Source of the DNA: Peptococcaceae bacterium BRH_c23
GTDB lineage: Bacteria; Bacillota_B; Desulfitobacteriia; Desulfitobacteriales; Desulfitobacteriaceae
NCBI GenBank assembly: GCA_000961805.1
Contig: LADV01000019.1
Coordinates: 1 to 47,591, forward strand
DNA: 47,591 nt
Direction: 5' to 3'
The position numbers and the translations under genes were made by a program. Positions within the stretch are counted from its first letter, which is position 1; the number at the start of each line of letters is the position of its first letter. Positions 19,236-28,736 of this stretch are shown one piece after another. The notes under the pieces are model-generated. The model had not been told where the DNA came from. It did not search any database and worked only from the letters and a program-made list of their open reading frames with translations.

Positions 19236-22200
19236 TTAATCGCTCTTCTTAAGATTACTAACCTTTAATTGCTCCATTAATTTGGTGCGCAAGTGTTTGA
19301 TGGCATCATCTAATTCGTTTAAGGTCGTGATCTGCTGTCTTGTATTAAAGAAGAGGTGATAGAGTTCCTTCTCTCTCAAGTCTCTGGTGGGCTTTTCATG
19401 GACACCTGTTGGCTGATAGGGTGCCTTTTCTTTCTTCTGTTGTCTCTGCAGTTCTTCCATCTCACTTGCCTTCTTAGCAAGGCGTTTTACCTGGTCATTG
19501 CACTCAATCTGTAGAGATCGAATGATTAACATGCTTGAATCCTTAGCAATACGCTCTATGAGTTGTTCTAAGATCCTCTGCCCTTCAGTGAGCATGACTC
19601 GGATAGGTTCATTTTCTGTGTAATAATCTATCAATTCCTGATTCTGGACTAAGGTGCCCTCCACCTGCTCGACGATTGTTTGGCGTGCGGCTTCCACATA
19701 GTCAGCGATCTTAGCTTTTAGTTGTTCTTGAAGCAGCGGCAAGTTCGGAATTAGTTGGTAAGGTTTGGGGTTGGCGAGAATCGAATCAATTTGAAGTTTA
19801 ATTAGGTTGATATCCCGATCATTCATCGACAATATCTCCTGCGCATACTTATTAAGCAGTTCGACCGAACTGTCAAAATAATCGATGGGGTTACGCCCAT
19901 AGAAGGAATTGAGTGTATTAAGGTCTTCAAACCACTCATCCAACTGATCCTCTACCAGAATAAACTGACTCACTAGGTCATCATCATCGCTGAGGCTTAG
20001 AAGACGGTTGGTCCCCATTTTGAATCTCCCAATTTCCGCTTCCCCAGGGTAGGGATAAACCTTGGCACTCTTCCTGCGTTCTTCAATCTTGCCCAAAGGC
20101 CCCATGAATTTATCGTTCAATGCCTCTCTAATTGCCTTGGCCATCTCTTCGTAAGAATCTCCAATAGCATCATTGCCAAAATACTCACGAAAAATTAACT
20201 GGAGTTTTCTACGATCTTCTGCGCCGGGCACTTTTACAGCCATCAACAAGATGCGATCCCTTTCCTGTTGCTTACCCAGGCGATCGTAGAAGTTGGGATT
20301 CGTTGGAGTAAATGTGTCACCTGAATACGTCATCTTAACTTTGATGTCATGATACAAGGCCAAGACTATCGCAATCGTGTCATAGTCATTCCAACCATAA
20401 GGAACTCCACTATATTTGTCGATGAGGCTTTTTAAGGCGACTTTTTCGTGTGATCGATCCGCCTCTTCCATGTGCAGTTTTACATCTTCATAAGCATTTT
20501 TGTTTTCCATACCTTCAGTTGAGTACTGTAATCCGGCGGTTACCATTGAGATCCAGACATTCTTATAATCTTTATAGGAAGTCGGCTTATCAATATACGC
20601 TAACTTAGTGTACGTGTTCCGCACTAACATTTCCAAAGCACTCGTCATTCGGTTTTCAAAGGTGCCGTTAAAATTCCGCTCTTGACTTTGGATGAAAAAT
20701 CTTGCTTGCTCACAAGCTCGTTCCATCATGTGCTCAGCTTTTCCCTCAAACCCTTCAACCTGATTAATCTTTGCCTCATAGATTCGGTTCTGGCTGGGAG
20801 TTGTACTCGGAGATTTTTTGCGTTTTGTATAGCTGAGAATCTGTTCAACATATTCGAGTGCGCCCTCGACTTCAGCAATCCGCTCAGGGTCCAAGCAAAC
20901 GGATAAGACACCCGAGTTCGAGTTTAAGGCTACTTCACTATCACTAACTCGCCCACCATAGACTTGGACGGTGAGGGAATGGGTCATGATCGTACGTACA
21001 AAATTATCAAATCGCTTATTATAGTCAAATTCTTTCTTTTCATAACTAACCTTCGCCTTATTATAAATAGTATCGAAAAACATTTTCCCTAGGAGTTCTT
21101 TGATCCGCCCAGACTTGACTGGTTCGTTATGTATCTCACGATTGATCTCTTGCTCTTCATCGGATAGGAAAGAGTAGCTCTGGTCTGGATGTTGCTCGAT
21201 ATACCTGGTCTGTTCTAAGCGAGCTAGGGATTCCTTGACCGCGTTTTCCAGAGGTAAGCGCTCGCTATGAATACTGGGTATTAGCAGGGTTGCGACGTTA
21301 TTCGCTTTGGCTTTAAGCGCCTCTATACTCTTAATCATATAGAGAACGGTTAACACGTGCACATCAAAATCCAACAATCCTTCATTATTGCGTGCTCGAT
21401 CCTCTGCCCGGGCAATCGTGCTGGTAATAGCGGAATCTAAGAAACTGCGGATCGAAGGATAGAAATCAGCCATCGTCACTAAGTTCGTGGTATCTTTCTC
21501 TGCCTTCAGGAGGCAGGCTTCTTGGAAAGCTTTCAGTAGCGAGCGCTCCCCGTGCGCAAGGTGTGCACCACCCTCTCCTTGGGTGCGAATCTTATTAAAA
21601 ACCTCTTTGAGCAACTCCACTTGGTAGGGTACGAAGGGAAAGAGTTCCACGAACTCCAAGGTTGAACGATAAGCCATCCGTAATTGGGTGGTACCTGGCT
21701 CAAAGGACAGACGATTGCGTATTATTTGCTCTTCTTGATCATAACGAAGGGTCAAACTTGCCGCAGCAGTCTCAGTTTTTTCGAGCAAACGGCGTTTAAG
21801 AACCGCATCCGTGTTTGCACTGGATAAATTCAGGCGAGTGATAAAACGTCCCTGAATTTTTGAAAAGTCATCCGAACTTTTCAAATTAATTGCGGATTCG
21901 ATTTTTTCTTGTGAGGTGACGATCACCCAAGCTTGTCCCATGGCTGCTTGGCCAATTTCTTCAACCACCGTTTGTAAGTTGAGCATCAGATCCGAGTCTG
22001 TCCCGATATACTGACCGACTTCATCCGCTAAGAAGACTAGACGATAATCCGAACCCCGACTTTGGCAATACGTTGCAATTAATTTGGCGAGCATATCGGC
22101 GGTCATCTCCAAGGAATCTTTAGCCGTCGTAAGAAATTGTCTGGCTGATTCCTCGTCAACTCCAAGATTGATCAAGGCTTGGATAATCCCTTTTTGCTTA

Positions 22201-22808
22201 AGGCGGATTTTCAAGCGGATCTCTTCCCATGATGATCCGGTAACCTTCCTAATTTCCTCTTTAAAGGATCGATAAATCCCTTCACTTTCTAATTGACGTT
22301 CAATATCCGCCACCCAAATGGTCTCTGAATACCCGAGATGTCCATTGAAAACCCGTAAGAATACCTCCACTATTCGTTCTTTATTACTGGCACTCGAAGA
22401 GGATTTAGAATCAATGTTAAAGAGTATAGCGTCGCTCGGTTTCTCGGAAACCTTTTGCATCATGTCCAGCAATTCACGATCAGCGGTCTTATCTATGAAG
22501 TAATCAACTGGCCTTTTTCCAGCCACCTCTTTGTTGTCGAGTAAGTAGGAAAGGATTTTCAAGAAATGAGATTTACCTGAACCAAAGAATCCAGAAATCC
22601 AGACCCCAATATCCTTACCTGGTCGCTTGTACACTGCAAGATAATTTTTATAGAAGGCTGTAATATAGCGAGTGCCTTCCTCCGTCATGACGTATTCCTC
22701 GAGCTCTGTTTTCATGGTTTCTGGGTCAACTTGACCGGCTTGCACTACGCCGTTAATATTTCGTCTTATCTTCTTCTGAAAGATATCTTCGATAAGCAAC
22801 GTTGCCAT
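19236..22808 (-). CDS. brxC: BREX P-loop ATPase BrxC
   Basis: A 1190-residue protein with Walker A GFFGSGKSHFLKIL near residue 75 and the DUF499-like layout of BrxC/PglY: an ATPase domain followed by a long helical body and a charged C-terminus. Around residues 260-290, YRLVFLADEVGQYIG is the Walker B region with a conserved Asp-Glu. BrxC is needed for BREX defence and is thought to act as an AAA+ assembly on DNA with BrxB, PglZ and PglX. The start is set to 22808 (MATLLIEDIF) because the AGGAG lies about 9 bases upstream of it; the frame start at 22817 would abut that site. It starts 25 bp after the brxB stop. Confidence 0.92.
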   Translation of the reverse strand: MATLLIEDIFQKKIRRNINGVVQAGQVDPETMKTELEEYVMTEEGTRYITAFYKNYLAVYKRPGKDIGVWISGFFGSGKSHFLKILSYLLDNKEVAGKRPVDYFIDKTADRELLDMMQKVSEKPSDAILFNIDSKSSSSASNKERIVEVFLRVFNGHLGYSETIWVADIERQLESEGIYRSFKEEIRKVTGSSWEEIRLKIRLKQKGIIQALINLGVDEESARQFLTTAKDSLEMTADMLAKLIATYCQSRGSDYRLVFLADEVGQYIGTDSDLMLNLQTVVEEIGQAAMGQAWVIVTSQEKIESAINLKSSDDFSKIQGRFITRLNLSSANTDAVLKRRLLEKTETAAASLTLRYDQEEQIIRNRLSFEPGTTQLRMAYRSTLEFVELFPFVPYQVELLKEVFNKIRTQGEGGAHLAHGERSLLKAFQEACLLKAEKDTTNLVTMADFYPSIRSFLDSAITSTIARAEDRARNNEGLLDFDVHVLTVLYMIKSIEALKAKANNVATLLIPSIHSERLPLENAVKESLARLEQTRYIEQHPDQSYSFLSDEEQEINREIHNEPVKSGRIKELLGKMFFDTIYNKAKVSYEKKEFDYNKRFDNFVRTIMTHSLTVQVYGGRVSDSEVALNSNSGVLSVCLDPERIAEVEGALEYVEQILSYTKRKKSPSTTPSQNRIYEAKINQVEGFEGKAEHMMERACEQARFFIQSQERNFNGTFENRMTSALEMLVRNTYTKLAYIDKPTSYKDYKNVWISMVTAGLQYSTEGMENKNAYEDVKLHMEEADRSHEKVALKSLIDKYSGVPYGWNDYDTIAIVLALYHDIKVKMTYSGDTFTPTNPNFYDRLGKQQERDRILLMAVKVPGAEDRRKLQLIFREYFGNDAIGDSYEEMAKAIREALNDKFMGPLGKIEERRKSAKVYPYPGEAEIGRFKMGTNRLLSLSDDDDLVSQFILVEDQLDEWFEDLNTLNSFYGRNPIDYFDSSVELLNKYAQEILSMNDRDINLIKLQIDSILANPKPYQLIPNLPLLQEQLKAKIADYVEAARQTIVEQVEGTLVQNQELIDYYTENEPIRVMLTEGQRILEQLIERIAKDSSMLIIRSLQIECNDQVKRLAKKASEMEELQRQQKKEKAPYQPTGVHEKPTRDLREKELYHLFFNTRQQITTLNELDDAIKHLRTKLMEQLKVSNLKKSD

Positions 22809-22833
22809 GAAATTCATCTCCTGTTTCTTCCAT

Positions 22834-23388
22834 CTAGATTCTCGATAACAGATACTGGTCTTCGTTATTTAGTCGATGAAATAAGCGCAGATTAAGTCCT
22901 GTAAATTGCCCAGGGTAAAATAATACGACCGTACGACGATACGCATAGGTAGATAATAACTTAAGCAGTTTACTTGAGCGCATTAGGGGAAAAGCATTTC
23001 CTACTCCGGTGATGAAGATAAGCTCTGCATTCCCAGCTTCCTTGATAAAGGACTCGACTAGAGTCTGTTCATTATCTAGGACCGTTTCTGTCGTTTCGAC
23101 TAAGCCGCTCAGACCTTCTTCATCACTTATTTCTAAGAGTTCCTCGAGATCCCCCTCGAATAGATTCAGAAAGAACTCAAATAGGTTGATATTCTTTATT
23201 CTAAGCGTGGATTGCTCGATTAGGGCTTTGAGATAAATACGTACCTTTAGCTCATCCTCGGCAGGGTAATCAAACACATAATGAGGAATTTCACTTCCTA
23301 TTCCCTTGGGGGTAGTAAAACCCTGCTTGTGGATTCGGTTTTCGAGGTTATTTAAACGTTCATAGGTTTCAGCGTTCAATTGATTCAC
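22834..23388 (-). CDS. brxB: BREX protein BrxB (DUF1788)
   Basis: A 184-residue protein of the usual BrxB size in the usual place, directly after brxA. The middle has repeated acidic helices (LFEGDLEELLEISDEEG) and the C-terminal half has LIFITGVGNAFPLMRSSKLL and TVVLFYPGQFTG, typical of DUF1788. BrxB is a small core protein that bridges other BREX components; its exact role is unresolved. The start is a GTG at 23388, next to the brxA stop, with AAGG a few bases before it; a TTG four codons in is possible. It is translationally coupled to brxA by this arrangement. Confidence 0.88.
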   Translation of the reverse strand: MNQLNAETYERLNNLENRIHKQGFTTPKGIGSEIPHYVFDYPAEDELKVRIYLKALIEQSTLRIKNINLFEFFLNLFEGDLEELLEISDEEGLSGLVETTETVLDNEQTLVESFIKEAGNAELIFITGVGNAFPLMRSSKLLKLLSTYAYRRTVVLFYPGQFTGLNLRLFHRLNNEDQYLLSRI

Positions 23389-24009
23389 CTACCTTAATGT
23401 TGTTAGTATAGCCAGCAGTGGATAGTGATCTATTGCATAATCTTTTAATTCCCGATTGACGTGTAGAGGAGTAATCTGGTAGACATGTCTCTCTTTTTCG
23501 GTCAGCAAGCCGCACTCGCGAAAAAACATCAGCATAGAACTTTTTAAGCGTTGCTTTGTCTTAGGGCTCCAACGTGCAATTTCCTCAGTTTCAGCTTCTT
23601 TCCTTTCAAAGAAGAAATCCAGCTCTACTTTGCGCAAAATCCCTTGATTATGGAGATAATCATAAAGAACGATCTCCATGAAAAATTCATAGGGCAAACG
23701 ATACGTATATAGGTAACTATATAAAATTAGAGCGTTCTCCTCAAAGCGAGTCCCCTCTAAATAAGCCTCTAATAGGATCTCGTCAAAGTTGCCAATTCTT
23801 TGCAGCACCCTTTTCAGCCTATCGCGAATTCCAGCTTCACTCCTCATTTGGAACAAATTATGGTTTAAAACTTCTTGTACAATTTCTGTTCTCGATAAGC
23901 CCCTTCTCTGAAGCCGGAGGACCTCCCGAATTTCCTGTTTAAATAAGCCGGTACTGGTAAAACCTGCAGAATATTTCTTCATATCATAGTAAACCATCCT
24001 CTGATTCAT
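23389..24009 (-). CDS. brxA: BREX protein BrxA (DUF1819)
   Basis: A protein of about 206 residues with the BrxA opening MKKYSAGFTSTGLF and the helical rest typical of DUF1819. Published BrxA structures show a compact winged-helix DNA-binding fold; that is family knowledge. It is the first gene of the BREX operon, so the promoter should lie in the 450 bp upstream. The start is uncertain: candidates are TTG at 24021, ATG at 24009, ATG at 23997 and ATG at 23982 (MKKYSAG), none with an ideal ribosome site. AGAGG lies just before the 23997 candidate. Confidence 0.88.
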   Translation of the reverse strand: MNQRMVYYDMKKYSAGFTSTGLFKQEIREVLRLQRRGLSRTEIVQEVLNHNLFQMRSEAGIRDRLKRVLQRIGNFDEILLEAYLEGTRFEENALILYSYLYTYRLPYEFFMEIVLYDYLHNQGILRKVELDFFFERKEAETEEIARWSPKTKQRLKSSMLMFFRECGLLTEKERHVYQITPLHVNRELKDYAIDHYPLLAILTTLR

Positions 24010-24464
24010 AATACTGATCAATCGAACACACTTGATACTATATCAGGTTAAACCGACAAGAAACTGTTTATCTCGATACTGTGAAGGCTGACTAGCCCTG
24101 ACTCTATTCTGTCGTCTATATAATCGATGACATATCTTCTTAAAGGATTAATGTCATTTGAAATCTTCTAATTCCTTACAATTATAGTTATTTCTACACC
24201 TTTATGAATTAACCTGCAAATCTCAGTTGAATCTTGAATTTTCCTTGATCTTTAATGGAGGCTTTTGAATTGAAAATTACACTCGTAGAATATTCAAGGG
24301 TCTTCTAAATGCCGTTAATTTAACTGTGCAACATTCCTTCTACAGTATATTTTTCGACTTATTCTACGTTTAGTGTAACCATTAGTGATAATGGATAACG
24401 GAAGTTACATTACGGCAAATCCATTTTCATCTCTTTAACATTTCGTGTTCCTTTCTTAAAACAG
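24010..24464. promoter_or_regulatory. Intergenic upstream of the BREX operon
   Basis: About 450 AT-rich bp between the end of the helicase-PLD gene and brxA, holding no gene I can support. It must contain the BREX promoter, but I see no clear -35/-10 pair. A nested dyad at 24375-24409 (TGTAAC outside, CCATTA-GTGA-TAATGG inside, GTTACA outside) is the clearest structure. It could be an operator or a weak transcript end for the upstream gene. Confidence 0.45.
24375..24409. repeat. Nested inverted repeat, possible operator
   Basis: The outer arms TGTAAC and GTTACA and the inner arms CCATTA and TAATGG are perfect complements around a GTGA loop. It lies 55-90 bp past the stop of the helicase-PLD gene and about 365 bp before brxA. 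There is no T-run, so a protein-binding site or mRNA-end hairpin is as likely as a terminator. Confidence 0.4.
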
Positions 24465-27400
24465 TTAATCCTCGAACAATACCATTTGTTCAGTGTCAGA
24501 GTTTATTTCTTGTTTAGCCACAGGTTTTGATTTTTGGGGATACGTCTCATCCAAATACTTTGATACTTTTTTCAAGTCTCGTTTGGGGATCTTCTTCTCC
24601 ATTTTTGGCAACTTGAGGTGTGATCTGTATAATCCCATATGATGCCGTTTATTCTCCAGACAACGCCAAGATGGCTCTTCCCCCCAATATCCAAATTCAA
24701 CTGGGCCCCCGCATGTACGACAAGTTAGTTCTCCATTCATCGGATACTTCTGGTCAATTCCACGCGTAAAACAATTGTCGGTAACGCATCTCCAATAATA
24801 AGGGGCATCTTTACCTTCGGCTGCTATCATCTCTGAGCCGCAAACAGGACATTTGGATTCTGGTGTATCAATATAATTAATAAGTTCAGAAAGCCTCAAA
24901 ACCTCTTTATAATCTTTTTGTACAGTTTTACTGCACCTTCTCTCCATAATTTCCTGAGTCGATGAAAAACTTAACGGATTCAGTGAGCCGGTCCAAACGA
25001 TATCATCATCAATAAAAACTAGTTTTTCATGCATTTTCATTTTATGTATAAGGACTATACCAATATTCGAAATGTGTTCCTCTATTTCCCGGTATGTAGC
25101 AACCTCAGTCTTATTGCGGTCCTGAAGACTTTTAGTAATAACAAAGATAGTTACCCCCCGCTCAATTGCAGCCTGCAATTGGGGTTGCAGATAGGACAAC
25201 CGATCTTTTGTCATAAAGGGTGAGTATATTACTATCTCATTTTTTGCCTTTTCCAAGTCGTCCGATAAGTACATATAAAAAGACTCTTGGGTAACTACTA
25301 ATCTTTCCTCGACCGTTTCAATTTTACCCCCAGCGACAATTCTTTGTGCTTTTAAAGATTGTTCATGTAATTTCGGTGCAAGCTCTCTTGCATCAATCAT
25401 CGGAAACTTCTTTTCGTATATAAGATCATTTAGCAAATCGGCTAGCTCAGATTTCTTACCTTTAGAGAGACAATACTTAAAATCGCCAATAATAAAGAGT
25501 TTAAATTTGGCCCTTGTTATCGCGACATTAAAAAGGCGTCCCATCTGTTCCTTCATTTCAGAGGAATTCATAAAAAGATTTACCCTAAAATGCGGCTCAT
25601 CTACAACTAAATCAAATATGACAATATCCGCTTCTGAACCTTGAAAGCTGTGAACCGTTCCAGCACGAACTAAATCATCCTCAATTCCACTATCTTTTAA
25701 TAGAAGGTCAATCAGTTTTGTGTGGGGCCGATATGGGGAAATAATTAAGATCTTGCTCTCTTTCCCTTTAAAGCTATTTGAACTGCTCTCTAAACCCTTT
25801 GAAATAATCCTTTCTGCAAGATTTACTGATAAAGTAGCAGAAAGGAAATTCAACCGGCTGCTTTGGTTTCCCTTTGATACACTAGTTACCCAGGCGTTTA
25901 AACTTTCAGTATTAACTAAGACTACTGGACTGTCCGTTAAAAAACTATCATTGCACCACTTATCAAATTCAGCTTTGCTCTGCCTTCTTTTATCTGAACC
26001 CGGCGATTTTAACATCCCATAATAACGATTTGCTATTTCGGCGATATCAGGCTCCATTCGGTGCTGTTCATTAAGGGTAATAAAGTAATTGGGTAAGCAT
26101 TTTTTTACGTATTTTTCTTTGATACCAGATTGTTCAAAGATATCGCAACCAATCCACTTCTTGGCTATTTCAGTATCTGATAAGACAATAGGCGGAAGTT
26201 GCTTGAAATCGCCAACAATAACGACATTATTGGTTGACAGAAGCGTTGCAGTCCAGAGTGCTGGAATCGGGGCCATAGATGCCTCATCCAAAATAATTGT
26301 ATCAAATTTCCTTGCATGAAGTTCATCGCTTAGATACGCTTTTGTTAATGTGGTTCCGATGATTTTGGCATCAGCTATTATATGCTTTTCGATCTCATCA
26401 ATTTTATTTTGAATCTCTGCAATTTCGGCAGTATAAAGTATGATATCTTTCTCAAGTAACTTAATATATTCTTTAGCCTCATCCGGACTAAAACCTATTA
26501 AACTTATACTGAGCAAATTATAGTTTTCATCCATCAATGACAGAAAGTCCTGGAAACTAGCACAGCCCTGGTATTCATTGCTTTGACCAGAAGTCATCTT
26601 AGTTTTCTCAATCTTATTTTCTATATAGTGTTTTTTTAAGCTAATGCTTTTTGTCAACGCAAGATTATTAGTTATACATTCATTCAGCTCTTTTTCTAGT
26701 CTTGCATAATCTGATATTACTCCTTCAAGATCACTCCCAAAATCAGCTTCTATCTTTCTTATCTTTTCTTCTAGTTCAACTATCTTGTCATCTAGTTCTT
26801 TCGATTTTTCTTTGCTTGCGTTCATAACTTGGTTACATTTCTCAATTTTTGCAAGCGTTTGTTTGTATTGCTTTTCTATATCCTTAATTGAGGTTGATAC
26901 GGCTATTGAATGCAGTTCACTTTCGAGGGCAAACCTTTTTTGGTACGATGTATCTTTATTGCCGTATACCACAATTTTAGCCTTGAGTGTTTCGTTTAAA
27001 TCGCGCAAGGTAGTATCAAGCAGAGTAATATCTTGGCTCAGACGCTCAGGTGAAGGTATACGTCTTAGAGCCCTACTGATAACATTTGTTTGCGAAGCCT
27101 CTAAATGTAAATTTTTCGCCTTTAAAAGGTCAGAAGACTTGGTGGATATTTCAATTTGTAGATCATTTATCTCTTTTTCTAAACGCTCTAAAATTCGCTT
27201 TTGAAAAGTTAAAGAGATACTGTTTGACAATTCATTTTTAATCTCTTCCCGACGGTGAAATTTGGAAATTTGAGCGTTATATTGCTCCAATTCAAGATAT
27301 GATCTATCCAGCTCATCAATAGTTGATGACTTTATTAACGATTCTTTATTACTCTCTTCGATGCATTTATTATATCTGTTTCTGAATCTAGTATATTCTC

Positions 27401-28454
27401 CCCCCACTTTAATATAGGGGCTGAATTGATCTCTTTGGGTTCTCAGTGTGCTTATTTGGTTCTGAAGCTTACTTTGGGAGTGGCATTCACGATCATATAC
27501 TCCTATTGCTAAAGATAATTCTTTTCTTTCAGATTGATAGTTGTAACACCATTCATAATTTGAAATTTGCTTACGAAGCTTATTTATATCGGCTTTTGTC
27601 TCTCGCAATTGTTTCTTTTTATATGTAAGTTGCTCTGAAAGATCTTTCGAATGAATTGCAATTTGATTTATCATCAAAACTTCACTGTAGTTTTCAATTA
27701 ATTGGGGATCTTTTGGAATACCGAGTCTAAGTATACAGCCATTTATCAAATCTTGCTTTTCGACACCCTTTGCTGATTTAAGTATGGCTGAGTCGACGGC
27801 AGTATTTGTATGAGATACTAGTAATACAGTTCTATCTCTTTTGAAAAGTTCATTAATAATTTTGCCAATCGTTTCTGTTTTACCCGTACCAGGAGGGCCC
27901 CAAATAAATGTCATGGTTCTTCCAATTGCACTCTCCACGGCTTTTATCTGGTTATGATTCAATTTAATACTTTCACCTTTTAAAGGTTTAATTGCTTCAG
28001 GAACTCCATTTACCGTTGTTCTCCCTAACATGCGCAGTCCAACAATATTTTCCATCTCTGAATTATTCTCAATTCTGGCAATTAATTTCTTCAACAAAAT
28101 TGATAGATCATTATGTAATCTTGCGAATGGAACGAAGTCACCTAAATCAGTATTTAAACTAAGTATTATTCGAAGGTCTTCCACCGAAACAATGTTAGCT
28201 TGCATCGGAGGTTTTCCTGTCATAATTAGTTCAGCAGGAGATCCTTCTGGTGCATTTAACACAGAATCTATCGTAAAAAGATACTGATATTGACCTGCAT
28301 TTATAGCAATTCTTTTTCCATTTGTCAAAGGAACAGCGCTACTAGAGCTTTTCTTTTTTGCAGCAATAATTTCATCCTCGAGAGCTTCACGGAATTCCTC
28401 GAGTAATTCTGGCAATCTTTTTTTATCTATATCATTATTATATTGTTGATCCAT
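24465..28454 (-). CDS. mkoC: SF1 helicase fused to a PLD nuclease (Mokosh type II-like)
   Basis: A 1329-residue protein. The N-terminal helicase is of the DNA2/NAM7 type (COG1112): Walker A WGPPGTGKTETIGKI at about 185-199, motif II IILDEASMAPIP near 710, then TVHSFQGSEAD and VAITRAKFKLFIIGD. A long charged coiled coil (about 270-680) is inserted between motifs I and II. Near 1165-1190, HEKLVFIDDDIVWTGSLNP is a PLD HKD motif. The C-terminus has two CxxC zinc ribbons (CPVCGS, CRTCGG). A COG1112 helicase with a C-terminal PLD domain is the published layout of the single-gene Mokosh type II defence protein, so I give that symbol tentatively. GAGG before the ATG supports the start. Confidence 0.75.
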   Translation of the reverse strand: MDQQYNNDIDKKRLPELLEEFREALEDEIIAAKKKSSSSAVPLTNGKRIAINAGQYQYLFTIDSVLNAPEGSPAELIMTGKPPMQANIVSVEDLRIILSLNTDLGDFVPFARLHNDLSILLKKLIARIENNSEMENIVGLRMLGRTTVNGVPEAIKPLKGESIKLNHNQIKAVESAIGRTMTFIWGPPGTGKTETIGKIINELFKRDRTVLLVSHTNTAVDSAILKSAKGVEKQDLINGCILRLGIPKDPQLIENYSEVLMINQIAIHSKDLSEQLTYKKKQLRETKADINKLRKQISNYEWCYNYQSERKELSLAIGVYDRECHSQSKLQNQISTLRTQRDQFSPYIKVGGEYTRFRNRYNKCIEESNKESLIKSSTIDELDRSYLELEQYNAQISKFHRREEIKNELSNSISLTFQKRILERLEKEINDLQIEISTKSSDLLKAKNLHLEASQTNVISRALRRIPSPERLSQDITLLDTTLRDLNETLKAKIVVYGNKDTSYQKRFALESELHSIAVSTSIKDIEKQYKQTLAKIEKCNQVMNASKEKSKELDDKIVELEEKIRKIEADFGSDLEGVISDYARLEKELNECITNNLALTKSISLKKHYIENKIEKTKMTSGQSNEYQGCASFQDFLSLMDENYNLLSISLIGFSPDEAKEYIKLLEKDIILYTAEIAEIQNKIDEIEKHIIADAKIIGTTLTKAYLSDELHARKFDTIILDEASMAPIPALWTATLLSTNNVVIVGDFKQLPPIVLSDTEIAKKWIGCDIFEQSGIKEKYVKKCLPNYFITLNEQHRMEPDIAEIANRYYGMLKSPGSDKRRQSKAEFDKWCNDSFLTDSPVVLVNTESLNAWVTSVSKGNQSSRLNFLSATLSVNLAERIISKGLESSSNSFKGKESKILIISPYRPHTKLIDLLLKDSGIEDDLVRAGTVHSFQGSEADIVIFDLVVDEPHFRVNLFMNSSEMKEQMGRLFNVAITRAKFKLFIIGDFKYCLSKGKKSELADLLNDLIYEKKFPMIDARELAPKLHEQSLKAQRIVAGGKIETVEERLVVTQESFYMYLSDDLEKAKNEIVIYSPFMTKDRLSYLQPQLQAAIERGVTIFVITKSLQDRNKTEVATYREIEEHISNIGIVLIHKMKMHEKLVFIDDDIVWTGSLNPLSFSSTQEIMERRCSKTVQKDYKEVLRLSELINYIDTPESKCPVCGSEMIAAEGKDAPYYWRCVTDNCFTRGIDQKYPMNGELTCRTCGGPVEFGYWGEEPSWRCLENKRHHMGLYRSHLKLPKMEKKIPKRDLKKVSKYLDETYPQKSKPVAKQEINSDTEQMVLFED

Positions 28455-28736
28455 TTCCGTGCCTCATCTCTTCTTCTTGAGTGAAGACAATATTAATTTT
28501 CCTTCTGTCGATTAACTGTCTTCAACTTCATCGCCGAGCTCTGACTCTTAGTCCACGGTGGCGGGGACAACCTTTTTGCCCATAGCCGTTTCTATAGGGA
28601 ATAATATTTGACGGAACAATCTTGGGATGTCGTATTTTGTTGCTCCGTTAAGATTTCAGTTACCTTTGGAAACGACTTGTTCTGGGAACTAAAGTAAGCC
28701 CTCACTCAAAGCTGGGTGAGGACTTTTACAACTCGC

